Shown one piece after another: positions 56,827 through 64,000 of a stretch of DNA of 64,000 nucleotides. Position numbers and translations under genes: made by a program. Under the pieces are notes generated by a model. That model was given only the letters and a program-made list of their open reading frames with translations. It did not search any database and was not told where the DNA came from. Source of the DNA: Stutzerimonas kunmingensis (lineage in GTDB: Bacteria > Pseudomonadota > Gammaproteobacteria > Pseudomonadales > Pseudomonadaceae); assembly GCF_014764705.1 (NCBI RefSeq), contig NZ_JACXXG010000006.1:62001-126000 (forward strand). Reading direction: 5' to 3'. Each line of letters starts with the position of its first letter. The stretch's first letter is position 1.

Positions 56827-59679
56827 ATGACCGATTCCATCCGAGCCGCCTGCCCGGCATCAACACAGCCATTATCCAGCGGGGCCTCGGCGGCCGATTA
56901 TGCTGCCGAGCGTACCCGGCTGCTGTATCGAGGTTCGCGCGTGCCCGCCTGGCTATTGCTGCTGGCTACGCTGGTCCTCGGTGTGGTGCTCTGGGGCGAG
57001 CAGGGCGGTGTCGAGCTCGGGCTGTGGCTTGGCTGGATGGGCGCGCTGGCACTGTTGCGCTTGCAGCAGATATTCGCCTTCAACCGAGCCAGCCCCGAGG
57101 CGCAGGCCGCGCCGTGCTGGCGCTGGCGCTTTCTGCTCGGCAGTGGCGCGTCTGCGCTGAGCCTGTGCTACGCCATGGTCGTGCTGGTGCCGGCCGATGT
57201 CTTCGTCACCCAAGCGCTGCTGTACGGGCTGATCGGTTCGGTCGTCGTGGCCGCGAGCGTCGCTTACGGGGTCTGCCTGCCCGCCTTCTTCAGTTTCGCC
57301 GTGCCCAGTCTGTTGCCCACCGGCCTATTGCTGATGACCAGCGGCCACCCGCTGCAGCAGGGCTGGGGTTTGCTGGCGATGATCGTGCTGGCCACCCTCA
57401 GCCTGATCGGCTGGCAGATCAGCCGGCTGGTGAACGACGGGCTCGAACAGCGGCTGCATAAGCAGCAGCTGATCGAGCGGCTGGAAAGCGCCGGCCGCGA
57501 AGCCGACCAGCTCAATCGCCGTTTGGCCTCGGAAGTCGAGCAACGTCGCCATGCCGAAAAGCAGCTGCGCAGTGCCTACGATGGCCTCGAGCAGCGCGTC
57601 GCCGAGCGCACCGCGGAACTCGCGCAGCTCGCCGAAGAGCTGGGGGAAAGCGAGGCGCGGCTGAATCTAGCGCTGGACGCCAGTGGCCTCGGCCTGTGGG
57701 ACTGGGATCTGCAGAACAACCATGTTCATCATTCCCGTCTGGAGGTGGTGTTCGGCATCGGCCGGCAGCACCGCTACGACGAGGATGGCTCGCCGTTGCC
57801 GGACATCCATCCCAAGGATCTGGAAGGCGTGCGCGCGATCCTGATCGCGCACCTGAAGGGCGAATCCGAACAGTTCGCCGTCGAGTACCGTGCATTGCGC
57901 GCCGACGGCAGCGAAATCTGGCTCGAGGATCGCGGCCGGGTGATCCAGCGTGACGCCGCTGGCCGTGCCCTGCGCATGATCGGCACCCGTCGCGACATCA
58001 GCGAGCTGCGCCGCCAGGCCGAACAGCAGCGCCTGGCAGCGACGGTGTTCGAGGCGGCCAGCGAAGGCATGGTGATCATGAACGATCACTACCGCGTGCT
58101 GGCGGTCAACGACGCCTGCTGCGCGCTGTCCGGCTACAGCCGCGAGGAATTGCTCGGGCACAGCGTAGCGCGCATCGCCGGTTCGCCGGAGAGTCAGCGC
58201 CAGTACCAGACCATGCGTGAAGCGCTGGAACTGCACGGTCACTGGCAGGGCGAGCTGATCGAGACCCGCAAGAGCGGCGAGGTCTACCCGCAGTGGGTAC
58301 AGCTGCGCGAAGTGCGCGATGCCAACGACAGCGTCACCCATGTGGTCGCGTTCATCTCCGACCTCAGCGTGCGGCGCAAGATCGAAGAGCGTCTGCGCTA
58401 CCTGACCCATTACGACGACCTCACCGGGCTGGCCAACCGCGGCCTGCTCAAGGAGCGTCTGCACGAGGCCTGCCAGCGGGTGCGTCGCAACGGCCGCAAC
58501 ATGGCGGTGCTCTACATCGATCTGGACCGCTTCAAGCTGCTCAACGAAAGCCTCGGGCACGAGGCCGCCGACGCATTGCTGCGCGAGATGTCGCGGCGCA
58601 TCACCCAGACCCTGGCAGATGCTGACACCATCGCGCGGCTGTCCGGCGACGAGTTCGTCGTGCTGTTCGACGCCTACGGCAGCCTCAGTAGCCTCGCGCA
58701 TCTGGGCAGCCGGCTGCTGCAGCGAATCCGCAAGCCGCTGATCATCGATGAGCAGGAGCTGGTCATCAGCGCCTCCATCGGTGTCAGCCTGATGCCGGAC
58801 AACAGCCGTGACGCGGAAGTGCTGCTGCGCCAGGCGAACATGGCCATGCAGCAGGCCAAGCATCTGGGCGGCAACACGCTGCAGTTCTTCACCGACCGGC
58901 CGCAGGCGTCGAGCATGCAGTACCTGCAGCTGGAGAATCAGCTGCGCAAGGCGCTGGAAGTCGGCCAGCTGGAAGTCTTCTATCAGCCACGTCTGAGCTT
59001 GGCCGACGATGCTCTGGAGGCCGCCGAAGCGCTGGTGCGCTGGCGTCATCCGCAGCGCGGGCTGGTCGCGCCGGCGCACTTCATTCCGCTGGCGGAAGAA
59101 ACCGGTTTGATCATTCCGCTCGGTGAGTTCGTCCTGCGCGAGGCCTGCCGCCAGGCACGCCAGTGGCAGCAGGACGGGCTGGCGGAGATTCGCGTGTCGG
59201 TGAACCTCTCGGTCAAGCAGCTGCGGCAGGGCAACTTCGTCAGCCTGGTGCGCCAGGTGCTCGAGGAAACCGGCCTGCCGGCGACCATGCTGGAGCTGGA
59301 GCTGACCGAGAGCCAGTTGCTGGACGATATCGACAATGCCATCAGCATCAGCGAGCAACTTCGCGCGCTAGGAGTCAGGCTGGCGATCGACGACTTCGGC
59401 ACCGGCTTCTCGTCGCTGAGTTACCTCAAGCGCTTCCCGGTGGACTACGTGAAGATCGACCGCTCGTTCATCAGTGAGCTGGAGCATTCCAGTCAGGATG
59501 CGGCGATTACCCGGGCGATCATCGCCATGGTCCACAGCCTGGAGCGCAAGGTGGTGGCCGAGGGGGTGGAAACCCAGGCGCAGATGGATTTCCTCAAGGC
59601 CAACCAGTGCGACGAGATTCAGGGCTACCTGCTCAGCCCGCCGGTGCCGGCCGAGCAGTTCGCCGAATTACTGCGCTAG
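56827..59679 (+). CDS. Membrane PAS-GGDEF-EAL protein (c-di-GMP turnover)
   Basis: The ATG at 56827 gives 950 residues; the frame is open upstream but only as a shadow of uvrD. Four or more N-terminal helices form an MHYT/MASE-like membrane region (residues about 35-200). A coiled coil ([18 protein letters not shown]) follows, then two PAS domains, a GGDEF-type domain reading SGDEF near residue 607, and an EAL domain with [10 protein letters not shown] near 734, [24 protein letters not shown] and EGVET. Phosphodiesterase activity is likely; cyclase activity with SGDEF is possible. No clear Shine-Dalgarno sequence precedes the start. Confidence 0.9.
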   Translation: MTDSIRAACPASTQPLSSGASAADYAAERTRLLYRGSRVPAWLLLLATLVLGVVLWGEQGGVELGLWLGWMGALALLRLQQIFAFNRASPEAQAAPCWRWRFLLGSGASALSLCYAMVVLVPADVFVTQALLYGLIGSVVVAASVAYGVCLPAFFSFAVPSLLPTGLLLMTSGHPLQQGWGLLAMIVLATLSLIGWQISRLVNDGLEQRLHKQQLIERLESAGREADQLNRRLASEVEQRRHAEKQLRSAYDGLEQRVAERTAELAQLAEELGESEARLNLALDASGLGLWDWDLQNNHVHHSRLEVVFGIGRQHRYDEDGSPLPDIHPKDLEGVRAILIAHLKGESEQFAVEYRALRADGSEIWLEDRGRVIQRDAAGRALRMIGTRRDISELRRQAEQQRLAATVFEAASEGMVIMNDHYRVLAVNDACCALSGYSREELLGHSVARIAGSPESQRQYQTMREALELHGHWQGELIETRKSGEVYPQWVQLREVRDANDSVTHVVAFISDLSVRRKIEERLRYLTHYDDLTGLANRGLLKERLHEACQRVRRNGRNMAVLYIDLDRFKLLNESLGHEAADALLREMSRRITQTLADADTIARLSGDEFVVLFDAYGSLSSLAHLGSRLLQRIRKPLIIDEQELVISASIGVSLMPDNSRDAEVLLRQANMAMQQAKHLGGNTLQFFTDRPQASSMQYLQLENQLRKALEVGQLEVFYQPRLSLADDALEAAEALVRWRHPQRGLVAPAHFIPLAEETGLIIPLGEFVLREACRQARQWQQDGLAEIRVSVNLSVKQLRQGNFVSLVRQVLEETGLPATMLELELTESQLLDDIDNAISISEQLRALGVRLAIDDFGTGFSSLSYLKRFPVDYVKIDRSFISELEHSSQDAAITRAIIAMVHSLERKVVAEGVETQAQMDFLKANQCDEIQGYLLSPPVPAEQFAELLR

Positions 59680-59712
59680 CGGCGACGCGGTAACGCGCCG
59701 CCCGTAGCGGCG

Positions 59713-61086
59713 TCAGCCGCGGGTGGTGCTGCCTTCGAGCTCGCGCATCAGCAGCGCGTAGCGCAGATCGACGTCTTCCGGCACCGGCAGGTAGACCGTG
59801 TGACCGTCGCCCGGAGCCACCTCGATGGCTTCGCCGCGCTTGTTCTCCAGCTGCTCCAGGCGCAGGTTGAGGTTGCCCTGCGGCGTCATCAGTTCCAGCC
59901 TGTCGCCAACCGCGAAGCGGTTCTTCACCGTCACCTCGGCCAGGCCGTTGCGGCGTTCGCCGGTCAGCTCGCCGACGAACTGCTGACGCTCGGAGAGCGA
60001 GAAGCCGCGCTCGTAGTTCTGGTATTCGTCGTGCACATGGCGGCGCAGGAAGCCCTCGGTGTAGCCGCGGTGGGCCAGCGATTCGAGGGTATCCATCAGC
60101 GACTTGTCGAATGGCCGGTCGGCGAGGGCGTCGTCAATGGCCTTGCGGTAGACCTGCGCAGTGCGCGCCACGTAGTAGTGGCTCTTGGTGCGGCCTTCGA
60201 TCTTCAGCGAGTGCACGCCCATCTGCACCAGGCGCTCGACGTGCTGCACGGCGCGCAGGTCCTTGGAGTTCATGATGTAGGTGCCGTGCTCGTCCTCGAA
60301 GGCGGACATGAATTCGCCCGGACGGCTGCTGTCCTCGAGCAGGAATACCTCATCGGTCGGCGCGCCGATACCGAGGGTTGGGTCGGGGCTGGGAGTTTGT
60401 GCCGGCTGCACGACGATCGGCTCGTACTTGTGCACGATGTCGCCGACTTCGTTCTCCTTCGCCTCATGGGTCTTGTACTCCCAGCGGCAGGCGTTGGTGC
60501 AGCTGCCCTGGTTGGGGTCGCGCTTGTTGATGTAGCCGGACAGCAGGCAGCGGCCGGAATAGGCCATGCACAGCGCGCCGTGGACGAACACTTCCAGCTC
60601 CATGCCTGGCACCTGTTCGCGGATCTCGCCAATCTCCTCCAGCGACAGCTCGCGGGAGAGGATCACGCGGCTGACGCCCTGGCTCTCCCAGAACTTCACC
60701 GTCGCCCAGTTCACCGCATTGGCCTGCACCGAGAGGTGGATGGTCTGCTGCGGGAAGTGCTGGCGCACCAGCATGATCAGCCCGGGGTCGGACATGATCA
60801 GCGCATCCGGTCCCATCGCCACCACCGGCTCCAGATCCTTGATGAAGGTCTTCAGCTTGGCGTTGTGCGGGGCGATGTTGACCACCACGTAGAACTGCTT
60901 GCCCAGTGCATGTGCTTCGTCGATGCCAAGCTTGAGGTTGGCATGGTCGAACTCGTTGTTGCGCACGCGCAGGCTGTAGCGCGGCTGCCCGGCGTACACC
61001 GCATCGGCGCCGTAGGCGAAGGCATAGCGCATGGATTTCAGCGTGCCGGCAGGCGACAGCAGCTCGGTGCGGTAGGGGGTGCTCAT
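59713..61086 (-). CDS. trhP: U32 peptidase-family protein, TrhP/YegQ-like
   Basis: The start at 61086 gives 457 residues. The N-terminal TIM-barrel region (ELLSPAGTLKSMRYAFAYGADAVYAGQPRYSLR) and the conserved block LEVFVHGALCMAYSGRCLLSGYINKRDPNQGSCTNACRWEY with its iron-sulfur-type cysteines identify the U32 family. YegQ/TrhP takes part in hydroxylation of wobble uridine in tRNA (ho5U), despite the peptidase name. The C-terminal FYCHDYxxY-type tail is normal. It is transcribed alone. Confidence 0.9.
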   Translation of the reverse strand: MSTPYRTELLSPAGTLKSMRYAFAYGADAVYAGQPRYSLRVRNNEFDHANLKLGIDEAHALGKQFYVVVNIAPHNAKLKTFIKDLEPVVAMGPDALIMSDPGLIMLVRQHFPQQTIHLSVQANAVNWATVKFWESQGVSRVILSRELSLEEIGEIREQVPGMELEVFVHGALCMAYSGRCLLSGYINKRDPNQGSCTNACRWEYKTHEAKENEVGDIVHKYEPIVVQPAQTPSPDPTLGIGAPTDEVFLLEDSSRPGEFMSAFEDEHGTYIMNSKDLRAVQHVERLVQMGVHSLKIEGRTKSHYYVARTAQVYRKAIDDALADRPFDKSLMDTLESLAHRGYTEGFLRRHVHDEYQNYERGFSLSERQQFVGELTGERRNGLAEVTVKNRFAVGDRLELMTPQGNLNLRLEQLENKRGEAIEVAPGDGHTVYLPVPEDVDLRYALLMRELEGSTTRG

Positions 61087-61184
61087 GGCGCGGGACTCGC
61101 AGGAGGGCATCGAAGAAGCGCGGCATTTTACTGCGCTCGGCGGTCGATTGCGCGTCGTCTGCGATATTCGGGGTGAGGCGCAAT

Positions 61185-61208
61185 GGCGCCCCGCCTGAGC
61201 GGGGCGCC
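61185..61208 (-). terminator. Hairpin after the DUF465 gene
   Basis: Ten-bp arms GGCGCCCCGC (61185-61194) and GCGGGGCGCC (61199-61208) with a 4-base loop, 6 bp past the stop at 61214. No long T-run, so strength is uncertain. Confidence 0.6.
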
Positions 61209-61213
61209 GAGGA

Positions 61214-61432
61214 TCAGGCGGCGGGCGCTTCCTTGAGCATGGCGTAGAGCCGGTCCTTGAGCTGCAGCTTCTCCTTCTTCAGGGTCTCGACCTCGCTATC
61301 GGTGCCCGGGACGATGTGCGCTTCGATGTTCTTGACCCGTTGATCCAGCTCGTTGTGCTCGTCGAACAGGCGGGCAAAGGTCTTGTTTTCCGCCTTCAGG
61401 CGGGTGATCAGGTCGCGGTACTCGGGGAACAT
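61214..61432 (-). CDS. DUF465 (YdcH-like) small helical protein
   Basis: The start at 61432 follows CAGGAG and gives 72 residues: FPEYRDLITRLKAENKTFARLFDEHNELDQRV and KKEKLQLKDRLYAMLKE. These are the two-helix coiled-coil features of DUF465. Its role is unknown. It is downstream of ask with 174 bp between, on the same strand. Confidence 0.9.
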   Translation of the reverse strand: MFPEYRDLITRLKAENKTFARLFDEHNELDQRVKNIEAHIVPGTDSEVETLKKEKLQLKDRLYAMLKEAPAA

Positions 61433-61565
61433 GGCAACTCCTGCGGCATGGATGAGCGGGTTGGGCAGATCGGCTCGGGCCGAGCTGCCTCGTGCTTCCA
61501 TGGTCGTACCGGTGCTTGCCTGTGGTATTGACCCGCGTCATGCGCCGTCGGGAAGCCGGACAGCA

Positions 61566-61590
61566 AAACGCCGGGACGAGCCCGGCGTTT
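61566..61590 (-). terminator. Intrinsic terminator of ask
   Basis: Ten-bp arms AAACGCCGGG (61566-61575) and CCCGGCGTTT (61581-61590) with a 5-base loop and, on the minus strand, TTTTG after the stem. It lies 16 bp past the ask stop and closes the ectoine operon. Confidence 0.9.
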
Positions 61591-61606
61591 CGGTCTTGCG
61601 CCTGGA

Positions 61607-63037
61607 TCAGGCCGCGGCGATCACGTCGCCGTGGTTTTCCGGCTCGATCAACGCGCGGTGCAGCGCGGCAATGGCGGCGTCGTAGTCCTCTTCGTTGACC
61701 ACGCACTGCATCTCCACCTGACGGATCGACTGGTGGATCGCCTGGATGCTGATGCCCGCTTCGGCGAGCGCCGCCACGGTCTTGGCCAGGATGCCCTTGA
61801 CCTTGAGGTCCGAACCGATCGCCGAGACGATGGCTAGGTTGTGCACCGTGACCTCGGCCGCCGGGTACTTCTCCTCGATCAGCCGCGCCGCGCGGTTGAT
61901 CAGCTTGCGCGAGCCGGAGGCGTAGTAGGTGATGCTGTTGGCATCGGAGTCCTTGTTCACCACGTAGAGCTTGAGCTGCTTGAGCAGCTTGCTGATCTCC
62001 ATGTCGTGGCTGATGTCGCCGAGCATGTCCTGGTCGAACACCTCGATGCCGAAGACATCCTTGCGTCCGGCGATGATTTCCACGCAGGGCTTCTCGCTCT
62101 TGTAGTCCTGGCTGATCAGCGTGCCGCCGTGCTCGGGCTCGAAGGCATTCTTGATGCGCAGCTCGACACCGGCACGGCGCAGGGTCTTGGCCGCGCGCGG
62201 GTGGATCGCTTCCATGCCGAGGTTCGACAGCTGGTCGGCGACGTCGTAGTTGGTGCGGCCGATGGTCACCACCTTGTCGGCACCGACCAGGTTCGGGTCG
62301 GCGGAAGAGAGGTGGAATTCCTTGTGGATGATCGCTTCATGCGCGCCGGTGGCGGCGGCGATCTGTGCGAAGGTGATCTCGCTGTAGCCTCGGTCGTAGG
62401 TGTTCATCAGGCCTTCGGCGCAGTGCGTGTAGCCGGTGGCGACCACCAGTTCGCGGCTCAGGTCGAAGCCGGCAAAATGGCTGGCGATCATCTCCTCGAA
62501 TGGCAGCGGCGCTTCCTGCTGCCAGCCGGTGAGGTCGGCCAGGCGCGCGTTGACGCCGCGCTGCTTGAGTGCCAGCACAGAGTTGAAGGCGCTATGCGCT
62601 TCACCGAGGGAGGCGAGCATCTCGCGCACCTTCATCAGGTGCTCGGAGAGCTGGAAGTGGCCGTAGGCGCAGAGCTTCTGCAGGCTGTGCATGCACTCGC
62701 TGGCGTCGTCGATGCGCGAATTGATGAATTGGTTGGCAGCGTGCAGCTCATACTCGGAGCTGAACAGCTCGGCGTTCTTCGCCAGCATGCGCTGGCGCAC
62801 GCCTTCCAGCGCCTCGCGCCAAGCGCCTTCGCTCTGGGCATCGGCAAAACGCTGGTAGACGCCGGGCTCGCCGGTCTTCTTATGTTCCAGCAGCAGATTG
62901 GTCATGCCGCTATAGGCCGAGACGACGAAGACGCGCTGGTACAGCGCTGCGCCTTCCCGGCGGCCGATGAAGATGTTGTCGAGGACTTCCTCGAAGCGGC
63001 TCATCGACGTGCCGCCGATCTTTTCTACGGTATGCAT
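61607..63037 (-). CDS. ask: Aspartokinase of the ectoine cluster (Ask_Ect)
   Basis: The start at 63037 gives 476 residues (MHTVEKIGGTSMSRFEEVLDN). The kinase domain contains KIGGTSM, GYTHCAEGLMNTYDRGYSEITFAQIAAATGA and the C-terminal ACT region (VTVHNLAIVSAIGSDLKVKGILAKTVAALAEAGISIQAIHQSI). It phosphorylates aspartate to feed ectoine and hydroxyectoine synthesis. A specialised aspartokinase linked to ectABCD is known in P. stutzeri and is thought to escape normal feedback control. It lies 154 bp after ectD on the same strand. Confidence 0.93.
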   Translation of the reverse strand: MHTVEKIGGTSMSRFEEVLDNIFIGRREGAALYQRVFVVSAYSGMTNLLLEHKKTGEPGVYQRFADAQSEGAWREALEGVRQRMLAKNAELFSSEYELHAANQFINSRIDDASECMHSLQKLCAYGHFQLSEHLMKVREMLASLGEAHSAFNSVLALKQRGVNARLADLTGWQQEAPLPFEEMIASHFAGFDLSRELVVATGYTHCAEGLMNTYDRGYSEITFAQIAAATGAHEAIIHKEFHLSSADPNLVGADKVVTIGRTNYDVADQLSNLGMEAIHPRAAKTLRRAGVELRIKNAFEPEHGGTLISQDYKSEKPCVEIIAGRKDVFGIEVFDQDMLGDISHDMEISKLLKQLKLYVVNKDSDANSITYYASGSRKLINRAARLIEEKYPAAEVTVHNLAIVSAIGSDLKVKGILAKTVAALAEAGISIQAIHQSIRQVEMQCVVNEEDYDAAIAALHRALIEPENHGDVIAAA

Positions 63038-63191
63038 CTTTTTATTGCGTCCGAATCTGGCAGGCCGTTGATGGGCCCGGCGCGGCTGGCGCACCTGTCG
63101 ATCAACGAGCTGGAAGTGAGTTCATCCCTGGGCCAATAAGCAATCGGCCAAGCCGGGGGATCGGGCCCGTCATCAGACGCGCCCGATCGCC

Positions 63192-64000
63192 TCAGAGATA
63201 CTGTTGCGGCTGAATGTCCAGCGGCTTGAAGTTTTCGCGCTCGGCGACGAAGGCCGGGCGGGGTTTCTGCTCGCAGAACGGCGGCTGCACGGCATTATCC
63301 ACGTGGTTGTAGACGTAGAACAGATTGCTCCGCGCGCTGGGTGTGATGTTGCCGTTGGAGCCGTGCATGGTGTTGCAATCGAAGAACACCACGCTGCCGG
63401 CCGGGCCGGTGGCGCACTCGATGCCGAAGCGGCTGGCCAGCTCGCTCAGGCTGTTCTGGTCGGGTACACCGAACTCCTGCTTGCGCAGGGACTTCTCGTA
63501 GTGGTTCTCCGGCGTGGCGCCGACGCAGCGCACGTAGTGCTTGTGCGAGCCGGGCATGAGCATCAGCGGGCCGTTGTGCGGCTCGTTGTCGGTCAGCAGG
63601 ATCGAGCAGGACAGGCAACGCATGCGCGGCATGCCGTCCTCGACGTGCCAGGTTTCGAAATCCGAGTGCCAGTAGAACTCCTTGCCGGTGAAGCCGGGCT
63701 TGAAGTTCATCCGTGACTGATGCACGTACAGATCACCGCCGAGAATGTAACGGGCGATGCCGGCGGTGCGCTCATCGGCGGCCACGCGGGCGAACAGTTC
63801 GTTGTCGCTGTGGATGTCGAACACCGAGCGGACGGCGCCGCTGTCGGGTTCCTTGATGGTCTTGCCGGAGCCGGCGACGGCCGGGTCCTGGCGCATGCGC
63901 TCGAGTTCGGCGCGGAATACCGCCACTTCGTCGGCGCTGAACAGGTTGGGGATGACCAGGTAGCCGTCGCGCTCGAAACGCTCGATCAGCTCCGCCGCTA
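63192..64000 (-). CDS. ectD: Ectoine hydroxylase EctD (5' end outside window)
   Basis: The C-terminal 268 residues are present; the frame is open to the window edge. The visible N-terminal part reads ELIERFERDGYLVIPNLFSADEVAVFRAELERM. The Fe(II)/2-oxoglutarate facial triad is seen as His and Asp in YWHSDFETWHVEDGMP, the EctD signature, and His in DCNTMHGSNGN. The enzyme converts ectoine to 5-hydroxyectoine, an osmoprotectant. ectABC should lie beyond base 64000. Confidence 0.95.
   Translation of the reverse strand, partial: AAELIERFERDGYLVIPNLFSADEVAVFRAELERMRQDPAVAGSGKTIKEPDSGAVRSVFDIHSDNELFARVAADERTAGIARYILGGDLYVHQSRMNFKPGFTGKEFYWHSDFETWHVEDGMPRMRCLSCSILLTDNEPHNGPLMLMPGSHKHYVRCVGATPENHYEKSLRKQEFGVPDQNSLSELASRFGIECATGPAGSVVFFDCNTMHGSNGNITPSARSNLFYVYNHVDNAVQPPFCEQKPRPAFVAERENFKPLDIQPQQYL

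Noticed and set aside
1-64000. CRISPR array
   Set aside because: No regularly spaced direct repeats of 24-40 bp were seen; the only long exact repeat found is the 38-bp selC pair.

Overview
The window is a GC-rich bacterial chromosome segment. Its gene content points to a Pseudomonas/Stutzerimonas (P. stutzeri group) genome: OxyR with the pseudomonad sequence and oxyR-recG order, an Xcp/Gsp-type secretion operon, DctB/DctD, and the ectD-ask pair typical of hydroxyectoine-making P. stutzeri. The assignment is made by recognition, without a database search.

Layout. 1-4727: the distal part of a type II secretion operon, gspG(partial)-H-I-J-K-L-M. 4785-9261 (minus): an HDOD protein with a YbaK-like N-terminus, recG and oxyR. 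9398-13224 (plus): an SDR-type epimerase, a zinc alcohol dehydrogenase with a small membrane companion, and an AEC transporter. 13343-17402: a methyltransferase, a heme-oxygenase-fold protein, a small acidic protein and an exported lactonase. 17523-21463: an acyl-CoA dehydrogenase overlapping a large hybrid histidine kinase. 21426-25011 (minus): a TonB receptor, a PepSY protein and a small membrane protein, with a Fur-box-like site upstream. 25289-27436: SnoaL-like protein, DGPF protein and an ECF42-type sigma factor. 27703-32256: DctD/DctB and a divergent HD-GYP protein. 32549-37113: SulP transporter, universal stress protein, CFA synthase and a DsrE/GcvH-like pair.

37209-49535 is the selenium/formate region. 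On the minus strand lie fdnG (with an in-frame TGA read as selenocysteine and a SECIS-like hairpin), fdnH, fdnI, fdhE, selA and selB, each close to or overlapping the next, followed by selC (tRNA-Sec). Between selB and selC sits a small foreign island (37765-40438) bounded by two identical 38-bp copies of the 5' half of selC. It carries three plus-strand genes, the last two strikingly AT-rich: a tail-anchored protein with a canonical HEPN RxxxxH motif and a 390-residue membrane-anchored protein of unknown family. No integrase is present. Taking one repeat copy out would restore selC about 40 bp behind selB. This island is the best candidate for an undescribed system, perhaps a defence or toxin module.

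49684-64000: an AraC regulator divergent from ohr and an exported alpha/beta hydrolase; a Tim44-like protein; an orphan TRAP solute-binding lipoprotein; uvrD; a PAS-GGDEF-EAL protein; a U32 peptidase-family protein (TrhP/YegQ-like); a DUF465 protein; and the end of the ectoine cluster (ask and partial ectD). No rRNA, CRISPR array or intact insertion sequence was seen.
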